Below, in pieces: positions 1-8,063 of a stretch of 64,000 nucleotides of DNA. The notes beneath the pieces were generated by a model. That model had not been told where the DNA came from, made no database searches, and saw nothing but the letters and a program-made list of their open reading frames with translations. The stretch lies in contig SCQP01000016.1 of the NCBI GenBank assembly GCA_004299485.1, positions 149,842 to 213,841 on the forward strand, read 5' to 3'. The first letter of the stretch is position 1. Each line of letters opens with the position of its first letter. Source of the DNA: Acidobacteriota bacterium (lineage in GTDB: Bacteria; Acidobacteriota; Terriglobia; Terriglobales; SCQP01). The translations under genes and the position numbers were made by a program.

Positions 1-321
1 ATCGAAATCGAGTGCTTGCCCAGCGACATCCCCGAGCAGGTGCTGGTGGATGTCTCCAATCTTTCCATCGGTCAGACCCTGCGGGTCTCCGATCTGCAGG
101 TCGGCGCCAACCGCCGCGTGCTGACGGAAGCCGATCGCGTCGTCGTCCACGTCATCGCCATCAAGGAAGTGGTTGAGCCCACGCCGGCGGAAGCTGCCGC
201 CACTACGGCTGAACCGGAAGTCATCAAGAAGGGGAAGGCTGAGGAAGAGCCCGGCGCCGAAAAGGCCGCCGAAAAGGGTTCCGAGAAGGGAGCCGAGGAG
301 AAGAAGGAGAAGAAGAAGTAG
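1..321 (+). CDS. rplY: 50S ribosomal protein L25 (general stress protein Ctc type), C-terminal part
   Basis: The gene enters the window already in frame and ends at the TAG at 319-321, so only its last 106 codons are visible. The segment beginning IEIECLPSDIPE, followed by VDVSNLSIGQTLRVSDL, is the C-terminal beta domain of the long TL5/CTC form of L25, which binds 5S rRNA. The last 40 or so residues are a Lys/Glu/Ala-rich tail, as is usual for CTC-type proteins. The peptidyl-tRNA hydrolase gene follows after 6 bp, the common rplY-pth order. The 5S-binding N-terminal domain lies upstream of the window. Confidence 0.93.
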   Translation: MEIECLPSDIPEQVLVDVSNLSIGQTLRVSDLQVGANRRVLTEADRVVVHVIAIKEVVEPTPAEAAATTAEPEVIKKGKAEEEPGAEKAAEKGSEKGAEEKKEKKK

Positions 322-327
322 CCACCC

Positions 328-927
328 ATGCCGGCGAGCCCTGATCCCGATGCGCCGTATCTGGTGGTGGGACTCGGCAATCCGGGAGCCGAGTATGAGG
401 CGACGCCTCACAACTTCGGTTTCATGGTGGTAGACGAATTGGCGCGCCGCGCCGGCGTCCGGCTTCGCACCCGCGAATGCCAGGCGTTGACAGCACGCGG
501 GCAGTTACAGGGCAAGCCCGTATGGCTCGCCCAGCCGCTGACCTATATGAATCTCAGCGGCGACGCCATCGCCCAGTTGATCGGCAAGGAAGCGGTGGCG
601 GATTTGTTGGTGGTTTGTGATGAGCTGGATCTGCCTTTTGGCACCCTCCGGCTCCGGGAGCGCGGCTCGGCCGGCAGCCACAACGGCCTGCGGTCGGTGG
701 TCGCGCGTTTGGGAACGACGGAGTTTGCGCGGTTGCGCCTGGGCATCGACCCCGGCCATCCGATTGCGGACCGGGTGGAGTTTGTGCTGCACCGCTGGAG
801 CAAGGCGCAGACGCAGGAAGCCTTGCAGACCGCGGCCACCGCGGCCGATGTGGTGGAGTTGGTTTTGAAAGATGGCATCGCCGCGGCGATGACACGGTAC
901 AACGTGAAGCAGAGAGAAACAGAATGA
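328..927 (+). CDS. pth: Peptidyl-tRNA hydrolase
   Basis: This 199-residue protein releases tRNA from peptidyl-tRNA that has dropped off the ribosome. The family signature is clear: VVGLGNPG at 13-20, the catalytic His at 28 (in ATPHNFG), TYMNLSG near 72, DELDLPFG near 98 and SAGSHNGL near 114, which together hold the Asn/His/Asp active-site residues. The length is normal for the family. The ATG lies 6 bp after rplY, and the stop overlaps the rpsF start as ATGA. The gene is therefore probably co-transcribed with the ribosomal protein genes on either side. Confidence 0.97.
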   Translation: MPASPDPDAPYLVVGLGNPGAEYEATPHNFGFMVVDELARRAGVRLRTRECQALTARGQLQGKPVWLAQPLTYMNLSGDAIAQLIGKEAVADLLVVCDELDLPFGTLRLRERGSAGSHNGLRSVVARLGTTEFARLRLGIDPGHPIADRVEFVLHRWSKAQTQEALQTAATAADVVELVLKDGIAAAMTRYNVKQRETE

Positions 928-1370
928 ATCGAACCTACGAAGTGATCTTTATCGTGCGCCCCGACCTGGTGGACGAAGAAGCCGACCAACTGGTCGCCGG
1001 CTTCGAATCCGCCGCCAACGCCAGTGGCGCCACCGTCCGTAAAGTCGACAAGCTCGGCCGCCGCCGGCTCGCCTACCGCGTGCGCGGCTTCCGCGAGGGC
1101 AACTATGTCCTGTTCGAGCTGGAATCCGCCGGCTCGGAACCCATTGGGGAGCTGCAGCGCCGCCTCCGCATCGCCGAGCCGGTGATCAAGTATCTCGCGG
1201 TGCGCACCGACGAGCTGGAAAAGCGGCTCGAAAAGCGCCGCCGTCATCGCGCCGCCCGCCTCGAGCGCCGCCCCGCGCGTCCCGAGAGCGCCGGCCACGC
1301 CGATGACGATCCCGCCGCCGCCATGGAAGGTCGCGGCGAAGGCGAAGGCGATGGAGCCCTCGCCAGCTAA
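924..1370 (+). CDS. rpsF: 30S ribosomal protein S6
   Basis: This 148-residue protein starts with the S6 hallmark [14 protein letters not shown] and contains the [14 protein letters not shown] strand and the G-x-YVLFELE strand of the ferredoxin-like fold. S6 binds 16S rRNA as a pair with S18, whose gene lies 26 bp downstream. Residues after about 100 form a charged Arg/Glu/Ala tail longer than the E. coli one, which is common in GC-rich phyla. The start overlaps the pth stop (ATGA). No ssb gene separates rpsF and rpsR. Confidence 0.97.
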   Translation: MNRTYEVIFIVRPDLVDEEADQLVAGFESAANASGATVRKVDKLGRRRLAYRVRGFREGNYVLFELESAGSEPIGELQRRLRIAEPVIKYLAVRTDELEKRLEKRRRHRAARLERRPARPESAGHADDDPAAAMEGRGEGEGDGALAS

Positions 1371-1396
1371 CCCATTTCAGAATCGAGGATCATGCC

Positions 1397-1681
1397 ATGA
1401 CTGATGGAAAACGCCCTACCTCCGGTCCCGCGGGCCGCAGCAGCTCCGGAGGCCCCAAAAAGCAATTCACCCGCCGCCGCAAAGTTTGCAAGTTCTGCGT
1501 CGATCGCATCGACAAGATCGACTACAAAGATTACCGCTTGCTGCAGCAGTTTGTCGCCGAGCGCGGCAAAATCGTTCCCCGCCGCATTACCGGCACCTGC
1601 ACCCAGCACCAGCGTCATCTCACCCGCGCCATCAAGCAGGCGCGCCAGATCGCCCTGCTGCCCTTCGCCGCGGAGATATAG
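1397..1681 (+). CDS. rpsR: 30S ribosomal protein S18
   Basis: The protein has 94 residues. After a Gly/Ser-rich N-terminal extension of about 25 residues, the conserved core [17 protein letters not shown] is followed by the [15 protein letters not shown] motif, which is diagnostic for bS18. The Cys-x-x-Cys pair (KVCKFC) marks the zinc-binding-capable form. It partners S6 on the platform of the 30S subunit. rplI begins 2 bp after its stop, so rpsF-rpsR-rplI form the usual operon. Confidence 0.97.
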   Translation: MTDGKRPTSGPAGRSSSGGPKKQFTRRRKVCKFCVDRIDKIDYKDYRLLQQFVAERGKIVPRRITGTCTQHQRHLTRAIKQARQIALLPFAAEI

Positions 1682-1683
1682 CC

Positions 1684-2175
1684 ATGGAAATCATTCTCAA
1701 AGAAGATGTCTTAAAGCTCGGCCGCAAAGGCGACGTGGTCAAGGTCGCCGACGGTTACGGCCGCAACTTCCTCCTGCCCCAGCGCCTGGCCATCGCCGCC
1801 AACCCCGCCAACCTGCGCAACATCGAGCAGATGCGCGCCTCCGCCGCCCGCCGCGAAGCCCGCGACCGCGACGCCGCCTTGGCCCTCGCCGCTCAGCTCG
1901 CCCAGGTCAAACTGGTCTTCGAGCGCCGCGCCGGCGAAAAAGACGCCCTCTTCGGCTCCGTCACCTCGATGGACATCATGCACTCCCTCGCCGAACGCGG
2001 CTTCGACCTCGAACGCCGCAAGATCGACCTTCCCGACCCGCTCAAATCCTTGGGCGACCACAAAGTCACCCTCCACCTCTTCCGCGACGTCAAAGCCGAA
2101 CTCGCCATCACCATCGCCCGCGAGTCCACCGGCGACGAATCCGCCGCCGACGCCGCCCCCACCCCCGAAGCCTAG
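1684..2175 (+). CDS. rplI: 50S ribosomal protein L9
   Basis: The 163-residue product starts MEIILKEDVLKLGRKGDVV, the typical L9 N-terminal domain with the conserved GYGRNFLLPQ loop at about 24-33. A long connecting helix and the C-terminal domain (LFGSVTSMDI, KLDLP-like and VTLHLF segments) follow. L9 bridges the 50S subunit and influences frame maintenance. The ATG at 1684 was chosen over the longer open frame because it gives the exact family N-terminus. A short Ala/Pro/Glu-rich tail ends the protein, and a GC hairpin lies 16 bp after the stop. Confidence 0.96.
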   Translation: MEIILKEDVLKLGRKGDVVKVADGYGRNFLLPQRLAIAANPANLRNIEQMRASAARREARDRDAALALAAQLAQVKLVFERRAGEKDALFGSVTSMDIMHSLAERGFDLERRKIDLPDPLKSLGDHKVTLHLFRDVKAELAITIARESTGDESAADAAPTPEA

Positions 2176-2190
2176 CTGCACCCCCGCGCA

Positions 2191-2214
2191 CGACCGCCGC
2201 CCCCGCGGCGGTCG
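2191..2214 (+). terminator. Perfect GC hairpin after rplI, possible terminator
   Basis: Positions 2191-2200 and 2205-2214 are perfect inverted 10-bp arms around a CCCC loop, just after the rplI stop. No run of T follows, so this is not a textbook intrinsic terminator. It could slow or end transcription with Rho, or protect the 3' end. The rest of 2215-2328 is C-rich sequence in which I see no gene. Confidence 0.45.
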
Positions 2215-2328
2215 CCCGCCTCAACCGCCCGCCTCACTCTCCCCCACTCCTCCTCCAGCAACTCACCCGCGCTTCACCGCCGCAACCAATGGCGATGCGG
2301 TCTAGCCCCCAGACCCCGACCCCCGAAG

Positions 2329-2757
2329 CTAACCCAGCGGCTGCAGCCGGAACCCAAGCAACTCCCCCGACCGCCGCACCCGCGCGTCCAGGCTCAATAG
2401 CTCCAAGCCGCTCACGGCTGCGGCGGCTTCGAGCGCCGAAGCCAGGTGTAGCGCATCCAGCGTTCGCACCGGCTCGGAGGGGAACGCCCGCCGCGCTCGT
2501 GCCATGATCCCGTCAGTCACATGGAGTACCTGCCAGCGGCTGGCGGCCTCTTGCATTTGAGCGCGCCGCGCTGCGGTTGCTGCCTCGGTCGACTCGCCCA
2601 ACGCTAGACTGCGTACCAGCACCCGGTCCACTTCCACCAACGTAAGTTCCGACGCGACAACAATTTCGGCGCGCTGCAGTACCTCGCGTACCTGCGCAGT
2701 AAGCGCCTCACCGAGCAGCCACGCCAGCACAGCGCTCGACTCCGCGTAAACGTTCAA
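2329..2757 (-). CDS. PIN-domain toxin ribonuclease, VapC-like
   Basis: The protein has 142 residues. The PIN fold is indicated by an N-terminal acidic strand (VYAESSAVLAWLLGE, with Glu where Asp is usual), an acidic helix residue at about 41 (LTLVEVDR), the RTLDALHLASAL motif near 98 and LSLDARVR near 121. Together these form the Mg-binding acidic cluster of VapC-type RNases. The gene overlaps the upstream antitoxin gene by 4 bp (ATGA), the normal translational coupling of a toxin-antitoxin pair. The first acidic residue being Glu rather than Asp is a mild oddity. The RNA target cannot be told from sequence. Confidence 0.85.
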   Translation of the reverse strand: MNVYAESSAVLAWLLGEALTAQVREVLQRAEIVVASELTLVEVDRVLVRSLALGESTEAATAARRAQMQEAASRWQVLHVTDGIMARARRAFPSEPVRTLDALHLASALEAAAAVSGLELLSLDARVRRSGELLGFRLQPLG

Positions 2758-3047
2758 CGCTCCCCGCGCTCCTCGTCAAGCAATTCCGCAGCTCGGCCCG
2801 GACGCAGCAGCGGGGGAAGCTCCGGGTAGACACTCGGGTCATTGGGCGCGCCCAGCGTCACCTCTCCCCTCGCGGCGAGCGCCGCCAGCCCAGGGGTCGC
2901 GGCCGCACGGGCCACAACCCCTCCCGGCGGCACGATTTCCGCCACCACCACCCCGCGATCGGTCACCACCACCGCCCCACCCGCTCTCACCTCGCGGATG
3001 TATTCAGCCAGCCGGTTCTTCAACTCTCGCAACCCCACCGTCGTCAT
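2754..3047 (-). CDS. Antitoxin of the Phd/YefM type
   Basis: The protein has 97 residues. The N-terminus TTVGLRELKNRLAEYIREV, followed by VVVTDRGVVVAEIVP, is the Phd/YefM DNA-binding and dimerisation fold. The Pro-rich C-terminal half (SVYPELPPLLRPGRAAELL) would be the segment that wraps and blocks the PIN toxin encoded immediately downstream. It is the first gene of a two-gene operon. The promoter in front of it overlaps a perfect palindrome, as expected for self-repression by the antitoxin or the complex. Confidence 0.87.
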   Translation of the reverse strand: MTTVGLRELKNRLAEYIREVRAGGAVVVTDRGVVVAEIVPPGGVVARAAATPGLAALAARGEVTLGAPNDPSVYPELPPLLRPGRAAELLDEERGER

Positions 3048-3053
3048 ATGCCT

Positions 3054-3083
3054 ATTGTAGCTTCACGAAGCTACAATGACCAG
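3054..3083 (-). promoter_or_regulatory. Promoter and palindromic operator of the Phd/PIN toxin-antitoxin operon
   Basis: On the minus strand, a TGGTCA -35-like box (3078-3083) is separated by exactly 17 bp from a TACAAT -10 box (3054-3059). The spacer and -10 box are contained in a perfect inverted repeat: 11-bp arms at 3054-3064 and 3067-3077 with a 2-bp centre. The predicted transcription start, about 7 nt past the -10 box, falls on the A of the antitoxin ATG at 3047, which would give a leaderless mRNA. A palindrome over the promoter fits autoregulation of a toxin-antitoxin operon. The boxes are seen directly; their function is inferred. Confidence 0.65.
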
Positions 3084-3200
3084 CGCTGTCAGAACGCGGC
3101 TCAGGGCACGACAATAAAAAATCGTCCATACGTTCCGAAACGGCTGTCACTGCTGCCCCATCAGGCGACGCCAGCAGTCCGCGTCCGACCCCGCCAATCC

Positions 3201-3439
3201 TCAGCTGCCAAAATAGCACCCCACAATCGCCGCCTCTGCGCGGGCAATTGCGGCATCCGCTGCGCGATCCCAGCCACATCGGCAGCCCCAAGCTCCCGGC
3301 GTTCCACTTCGGTTTGGGCCTGTGGTCCGGGTGGGAAATCGACCGCCTCGGCATTACCCATGGCGGTACTCAGGGCTCGGAGCACCACCCCCTCTTCGGC
3401 TTGCCGCTTTTTCATCGCCGACCGGAGATCCGTCTGCAA
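3201..3439 (-). pseudogene. Frameshifted, truncated GatB/YqeY-domain paralogue
   Basis: Downstream of rarA on the same strand, one frame reads LQTDLRSAMKKRQAEE, then VLRALSTAMGNAEAV and ERRELGAADVAGIA, which matches the N-terminal half of the GatB/YqeY family (helical LR-LK-NAE pattern). Around 3261 the family-like sequence jumps frame: the alternative frame reads ADAAIARAEAAIVGCYFGS and then stops at 3201, as if one base had been lost. The family's last 40 or so residues are missing. No ATG fits; the best start is a TTG at 3439 or a codon within the end of rarA. A complete yqeY exists at 55778-56242, so this copy is probably a relic. Confidence 0.6.
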
Positions 3440-3473
3440 CTCGCGACGACCTGCCGGGGCGGCATGATCGGCT

Positions 3474-4820
3474 TCACCGGTCGGTATCGGGCCGCCTCGT
3501 TTTCTCCAATTCCTCCAGTCGCTCACGGATGCGCTTTTCCCAGCCCTGCTCGCCGGGTTCATAATAGCGCCGCCCGCGCAGGTTGTCCGGTAGGCATTCC
3601 ATCGCCGCGACTTTCGCCTCCAGGTCGTGCGCGTACTGGTAGCCGCGGCCGTAGCCCAGGCCCTTCATCAGCCCCGTCGGCGCGTTGCGCAGATGCAGCG
3701 GCACCGGCTCGGCGCGCGTCGCATGCACATCCTCCAGCACCTTGCCGTAGGCGGTGTAGAGCGCATTCGATTTGGGCGCCAGCGCCAGGTACACGCACGC
3801 CTGCGCCAGCGCCATGGCCGCTTCCGGCATCCCCAGCGCCTCGACCGCCGCCCGCGCCGCCAGCGTCTGCTCCAGTGCGCGCGGATCGGCGAGCCCGATG
3901 TCTTCTGACGCCATGCGCACCATCCGCCGCGCCACGTACATCGGGTCCTCGCCGCTCTCCAGCATCCGCGCCAGCCAGTACAGACTGGCATCGGGATCGC
4001 TGTTGCGCACCGACTTGTGCAGCGCCGAAATCAGGTTGAAGTGCTGCTCGCCCGCGGCGTCGTAGAGCAGCGCCTTGTGCTGCAGCGTCGCATCGAGCAG
4101 CTCGGCCGTAATTTCGATCCGCCCCTCGGCATCCGGCGTCGCTCCGCTGGCCGCGACTTCCAGCAGGTTCAGCGCCACGCGGGCGTCCCCGTTGGCAAAC
4201 GCCGCCATCCGCCGCAGCTCCGGCTCGCCCACGAGCAACTCGCGCACTTCGCTCCGTTCCGCCAGCACGCCCCGCTCGCGGTCGCCGATGGCGCGCCGCA
4301 GCAGCGCCTCCAGATCGGCATCACCCAGCGCCTCCAGCACATACACCCGCGCCCGCGACAGCAGCGCCGAGTTGACCTCAAAGCTCGGATTCTCCGTCGT
4401 TGCCCCGATCAGCGTAATCGCCCCGCTCTCGACGTAGGGCAAAAACGCATCCTGCTGCGCGCGGTTGAAGCGGTGGATTTCATCCACGAACAGAATCGTC
4501 CGCTGCCCCGCCGCCTGCGCCCGCTCCGCCGCCGCCATCACCTCCCGGATCTCTTTGATCCCGCTGGTCACGGCGCTGAAGGGCACGAACCGCCGCCGCG
4601 TCTGCACCGCAATGATTCGCGCCAGCGTCGTCTTGCCCACCCCCGGCGGACCCCAGAGCAGAATCGATCCCAACTGATCCCGCTCGATCTGCACCCGCAG
4701 CGGCTTGCCCGGCCCCAGCAGATGCTGCTGCCCCACCAGTTCCTCCAGCCGCTGCGGCCGCATCCGGTCCGCCAGCGGCGGCGGGGCCGCCGGTCCGCCT
4801 TGTGATTCAAACAACGACAT
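3474..4820 (-). CDS. rarA: Replication-associated recombination AAA+ ATPase RarA (MgsA)
   Basis: The protein has 448 residues, the normal length. Order of elements: N-terminal [17 protein letters not shown], Walker [11 protein letters not shown] at 56-65, Walker [10 protein letters not shown] near 110, the sensor/arginine region [15 protein letters not shown], then the C-terminal helical tetramerisation domain with [15 protein letters not shown] and RRYYEP close to the end. RarA acts at stalled replication forks with SSB and RecA. A strong [34 protein letters not shown] block confirms the RarA branch over clamp-loader subunits. The decayed YqeY copy follows directly, and the gene is divergent from the interrupted hydrolase. 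Confidence 0.95.
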   Translation of the reverse strand: MSLFESQGGPAAPPPLADRMRPQRLEELVGQQHLLGPGKPLRVQIERDQLGSILLWGPPGVGKTTLARIIAVQTRRRFVPFSAVTSGIKEIREVMAAAERAQAAGQRTILFVDEIHRFNRAQQDAFLPYVESGAITLIGATTENPSFEVNSALLSRARVYVLEALGDADLEALLRRAIGDRERGVLAERSEVRELLVGEPELRRMAAFANGDARVALNLLEVAASGATPDAEGRIEITAELLDATLQHKALLYDAAGEQHFNLISALHKSVRNSDPDASLYWLARMLESGEDPMYVARRMVRMASEDIGLADPRALEQTLAARAAVEALGMPEAAMALAQACVYLALAPKSNALYTAYGKVLEDVHATRAEPVPLHLRNAPTGLMKGLGYGRGYQYAHDLEAKVAAMECLPDNLRGRRYYEPGEQGWEKRIRERLEELEKTRRPDTDR

Positions 4821-5440
4821 ACATGAGTTCTGCTATGCTGCCCGCTATGAAGCGCATACTTTGCCTGGCCGGCCTGCTCGCCGCCCTCGCCTTCACCCTC
4901 AGCGCCCAGCAACGCCTCCCGCGCGTCAACTGGCCCACCACCGAGGGCGACTACGTCATCCACAATTTCCGCTTCGCCGATAGCGAGGTCCTGCCCTCGC
5001 TCCGCCTTCATTACACCACGCTCGGCCATCTCCAGAAGAATGCCGCAGGCGTTGCCACCAACGCCGTCCTCATCATCCACGGCACCGGCGGCACCGGCCA
5101 TCAGTTCCTCAGCCCCATCTTCGCCGACCCGCTCTACGGCCCTGGCGAACCGTTGGACATCCGCAATCACTACATCATCCTGCCCGACCTCATCGGTCAC
5201 GGAGAATCCAGCAAGCCCAGCGACGGCCTACGCGCCAAGTTCCCGCATTACGGCTACCACGACATGATCCGCGCCACCCATGCCCTGCTCACCCAGCACC
5301 TCGGCGTCAACCATTTGCGCCTGGTAATGGGCACCTCCATGGGCGGCATGCAGAGCTGGATGTGGCCGGAAATGTACCCCACTTTCATGGATGCCTCCAT
5401 GCCCTTGGCCAGCGAACCCGCCCAGATCGCCGGCCGCAAT

Positions 5441-5470
5441 CCCCTCCCTGCGTAGCCGCAGCAGGGAGGG
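5441..5470 (+). repeat. 30-bp palindromic insertion with in-frame TAG inside the hydrolase gene
   Basis: Perfect inverted arms of 10 bp (5442-5451 and 5461-5470) flank a 9-nt loop that contains the TAG codon at 5453-5455. The element is exactly 10 codons long, so the downstream frame is preserved. Removing it joins two conserved blocks of the hydrolase. It looks like a small mobile or slipped palindrome; no identical copy was noticed elsewhere in the window. Confidence 0.7.
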
Positions 5471-5958
5471 AAGCGCTGGTATCGCCGTATGGTCATGGAC
5501 TCGATCACGCAGGCCCCCGGCTACGACGGCGGCAACTACGCCGTCGAGCCGCACTTCGACGGCGCCTTCTACGCCCTCATGATCATGGTCTCCAGCCCCA
5601 AGGACATGCGCCGCCGCATGCCCACCGAGGAGCTCGCCGATCGGGGCTTTACTGCCGCCATCGAGCGCTACCGCAAGCGCGAAGACGCCAACAACATGCT
5701 GTATCAGTTTGCCGCTTCGAGCGACTACAACCCCGCGCCCGAGCTCGGCAAGATCCAGTGCTCATTGATCGCGGTCAACTCCGCCGACGATCAGGTCAAC
5801 CCGCCCGACATCGACACCTTGGTAATGGAGTCGGCCATCAAGCAGGTCAGGCACGGCCAGTTCATCCTCATCCCCGATGGCCCCGACACCCACGGCCACG
5901 GTACCCACACCTACGCCAACGTCTGGAAGAAATTCCTGGTCGAACTATTGCTGGAGAG

Positions 5959-6051
5959 CGCGGGTCGGGTTGGGGCTCCAGGGGCCCCCAGCCCGGCCGC
6001 GCGTCAAGCGGGTCGCGCGGCGCAGCCACGCGGGGCCCCGCGCCAATCAAT
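5959..6051 (+). repeat. Family A dispersed repeat, copy 1
   Basis: A GC-rich stretch with a TTGGGGCTCC...GGGGCCCCCAG hairpin, then an AAGCGGG box, then a CGCGGCGCAGCC palindrome ending in CGCGCCAATCAATG. The same order of elements is found at 38934-39020 and 59051-59144, and as fragments at 10145 and 37738. Here it spans the 3' ends of two convergent genes and supplies the coding sequence for the tail of the interrupted hydrolase and the last codon of the methyltransferase. Confidence 0.7.
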
Positions 6052-6898
6052 GGCCCCGCACCCGGCCCGCCTCAAAAAGTAAGATCGCCCCCGCCATCGC
6101 CGCGTTGAGCGACTCCACACGGCTGGCGATGGGAATGCTCACCGTCGCATCCGCCGCGCGCAGCAGCGCCCGCGGCACGCCCGCCGCTTCCTGCCCGATC
6201 ATCAGGCACACCGGACCCTCGAGGCCGGCTTCGGCAGGCGCCACGCCGCCGCGCGCCCCGGTTGCCACCAGCCGCACGCCCCGGCTGCGGCACGCCGCGA
6301 TCAGATCTTCCGCCGTCACCCTCGCCGCAACCGGCAAATGAAACAGCGATCCCGCGCTCGCCCGCACCGCCTTGGCATTGAACGGACTCACCGTATCCGC
6401 CAGTGCCACCACCCCGCTCGCTCCAAACGCGTCCGCCGCCCGGATCAGCGTTCCCAGATTGCCGGGATCCTGCAACCCCGCCGCCGCCACGATTAACGCC
6501 CGCTCGCCGAATACCGCCTCCAGCTTCGCCGCCGCCCATGCCGCGAGCGCCGCCACGCCCTGCGGATGCTCCGCATCCATCGCCCCGGCGAATACCGCGT
6601 CTTCAGCCACGGCAACCTCGGTGTGTTTGGAAAGTTGCGGCAGCAGCTTCGCGCCCTGCTGCTCCAGGCCGCGCCGGCTGAACAGCACCTTCTCCAGTTG
6701 CACGCCGCTGCGCAGCGCTTCGCCGACCAGTCGCGGCCCCTCCATCGCCAGCGGCGTCTCCGGCGGTCCCTCGCGAAACGCCCGGCGGAATTCGGTCAGT
6801 AGCCCATGATGGCGCCCAATAGGAGTCGGTTCTTGCGGCACCTTCCAATTGTCACAAAATCTTGCCACCTCCGCGCGCTGTTCCGTTTGCTGTTCCAT
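6047..6898 (-). CDS. SpoU/TrmH-family RNA 2'-O-ribose methyltransferase
   Basis: The product is 283 residues from the ATG at 6898; a GTG at 6925 would add nine. The N-terminal RNA-binding substrate domain (PLAMEGPRLVGEAL, LFSRRGLEQQ) precedes the SPOUT knot: motif 1 LQDPGNLGTLIRAADAFGASGVV, motif 2 CLMIGQEAAGVP and motif 3 VSIPIASRVESLNAAMAGAILLFEA. These bind S-adenosylmethionine in the deep trefoil knot. The N-terminal layout resembles RlmB and the TsnR-type 23S rRNA enzymes, but the target nucleotide cannot be assigned. It lies downstream of queA on the same strand, so both may form an RNA-modification unit. The 3' end overlaps the convergent hydrolase by 36 bp. Confidence 0.88.
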   Translation of the reverse strand: MEQQTEQRAEVARFCDNWKVPQEPTPIGRHHGLLTEFRRAFREGPPETPLAMEGPRLVGEALRSGVQLEKVLFSRRGLEQQGAKLLPQLSKHTEVAVAEDAVFAGAMDAEHPQGVAALAAWAAAKLEAVFGERALIVAAAGLQDPGNLGTLIRAADAFGASGVVALADTVSPFNAKAVRASAGSLFHLPVAARVTAEDLIAACRSRGVRLVATGARGGVAPAEAGLEGPVCLMIGQEAAGVPRALLRAADATVSIPIASRVESLNAAMAGAILLFEAGRVRGH

Positions 6899-7002
6899 TC
6901 CGTTGCCGCAGTGTCCGCGGCCCACTCAGTCCTGGCGCGGCTTTTCGCGTGCAAATGGCACAGTTTGGAAGTTGGATGGAACAGCGCCTGGAACACCGAA
7001 AT

Positions 7003-8034
7003 TTACAGCATCAGCATGCAGTCGCCGTAGCTCAGGAAGCGGTAGCCGCCGGCGAGGGCGTGCTGGTAGGCGGCCCGCACGGGCTCCATTCCGGCGAACG
7101 CCGCGATCATCATCAGCAGCGTTGTCCTGGGCGCGTGGAAATTGGTCAGCAGCGCATCTACGGCCCGGAACGGCCGACCGCCGGGATAAATGTAAATACC
7201 CGTCGCCCCGCTCTGCGCCCGGAATGCGGCGCCCGGCTCCGGCGCGATCGTCTCCAGCACCCGCGCCGCGGTCGTGCCAATCGCCACGATCCGCTTGCTC
7301 TCCGCCCGCGCCCGGTTCAGCGCCGCCGCCGCGCTCTCGCTTACCGAGAAGCGTTCGGTGTGCATCGGGTGCTGCTCGATCTCCTCGCTTACCACCGGCT
7401 GAAACGTCCCCAGCCCCACGTGCAGACTCACCGCCGTCCACCGGATGCCCCGCTCCAGCAGCACCGCCTGCACCCGCGGCGTAAAATGCAAACCCGCCGT
7501 CGGCGCCGCGGCCGAACCCGCTTCGTGCGCGTAAATGGTCTGATAGCGCTCGCGGTCCATCGCCTCGTCCGGCCGCCGGATATACGGCGGCAGCGGCACG
7601 TGCCCGTGCGTTTCCAGCCACGCGCTCAGGTGTTCAACGCCGGAAAACCGTAGCCTCCGCTCGCCCCGTGTTCCACGTGCAACAATCTCGGCCTCTAATC
7701 CTTCGTCAAAAGACAACCGCGCGCCCACGTCCAGCCGCGCCCCCGGATGCACCAGCGCCGTCCACTCAACACCGCCCTGGGGCTCCAGCAGCAGCACTTC
7801 CACCTTTCCGCCGCTCGCCCGCTGCCCCAGCAACCGCGCCGGAAATACGCGCGAGTCGTTCGCCACCAGCAAGTCCCCCGGCGCCAGCAGCTCGGGCAGC
7901 TCGCGAAACCGCCGGTCTTCTAGGCGTCCATCGGCGCGGTGCAACACCAGCATCCGCGCCGCATCGCGCTCCTCCGGCGGCTGCTGCGCGATCCGTTCCG
8001 GCGGCAACTCGTAATCAAATTCGCTCAGACGCAT
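7003..8034 (-). CDS. queA: S-adenosylmethionine:tRNA ribosyltransferase-isomerase
   Basis: The protein has 343 residues. It starts MRLSEFDYELPPERIAQQP, the standard QueA N-terminus, and contains VANDSRVFPARL, the SAAAPTAGLHFTP motif and SLHVGLGTFQPV. It ends GGYRFLSYGDCMLML, close to the usual YRFFSYGDAM. QueA transfers the ribosyl part of SAM to preQ1 in tRNA to make epoxyqueuosine. No other queuosine gene is nearby. The start is 29 bp from the divergent aldolase start, so both promoters share a very small region. Confidence 0.96.
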   Translation of the reverse strand: MRLSEFDYELPPERIAQQPPEERDAARMLVLHRADGRLEDRRFRELPELLAPGDLLVANDSRVFPARLLGQRASGGKVEVLLLEPQGGVEWTALVHPGARLDVGARLSFDEGLEAEIVARGTRGERRLRFSGVEHLSAWLETHGHVPLPPYIRRPDEAMDRERYQTIYAHEAGSAAAPTAGLHFTPRVQAVLLERGIRWTAVSLHVGLGTFQPVVSEEIEQHPMHTERFSVSESAAAALNRARAESKRIVAIGTTAARVLETIAPEPGAAFRAQSGATGIYIYPGGRPFRAVDALLTNFHAPRTTLLMMIAAFAGMEPVRAAYQHALAGGYRFLSYGDCMLML

Positions 8035-8051
8035 TCTTTTTCAGCATAGGG

Positions 8052-8057
8052 GATAAT
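8052..8057 (+). promoter_or_regulatory. Possible -10 box for the microcompartment aldolase gene
   Basis: GATAAT ends 6 nt before the ATG at 8064, so the predicted transcript would begin at or next to the start codon. No clear -35 box is seen 16-18 bp upstream. The gap to queA is only 29 bp. Confidence 0.35.
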
Positions 8058-8063
8058 GGCCGC

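Larger units (their letters stand above)
4847..6082 (+). pseudogene. Secreted alpha/beta hydrolase of the homoserine O-acetyltransferase-like family, split by an in-frame stop
   Basis: The frame opens at ATG 4847 with a signal peptide (MKRILCLAGLLAALAFTLSAQ). The oxyanion/HGTGGTGHQF segment and the nucleophile elbow MGTSMGGMQSW follow. At codon 203 (5453) a TAG stops the frame; reading resumes in the same frame with RWYRRMVMDSI and carries the catalytic Asp (VNSADDQVNPPD) and His (GPDTHGHGTH). The stop lies in a 30-bp hairpin insertion (5441-5470) that replaces nothing: homologues run straight from AGRN to RW. Unless the stop is read through, the triad is split and the protein is dead. The last 40 or so residues come from a family A repeat. 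Confidence 0.8.
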
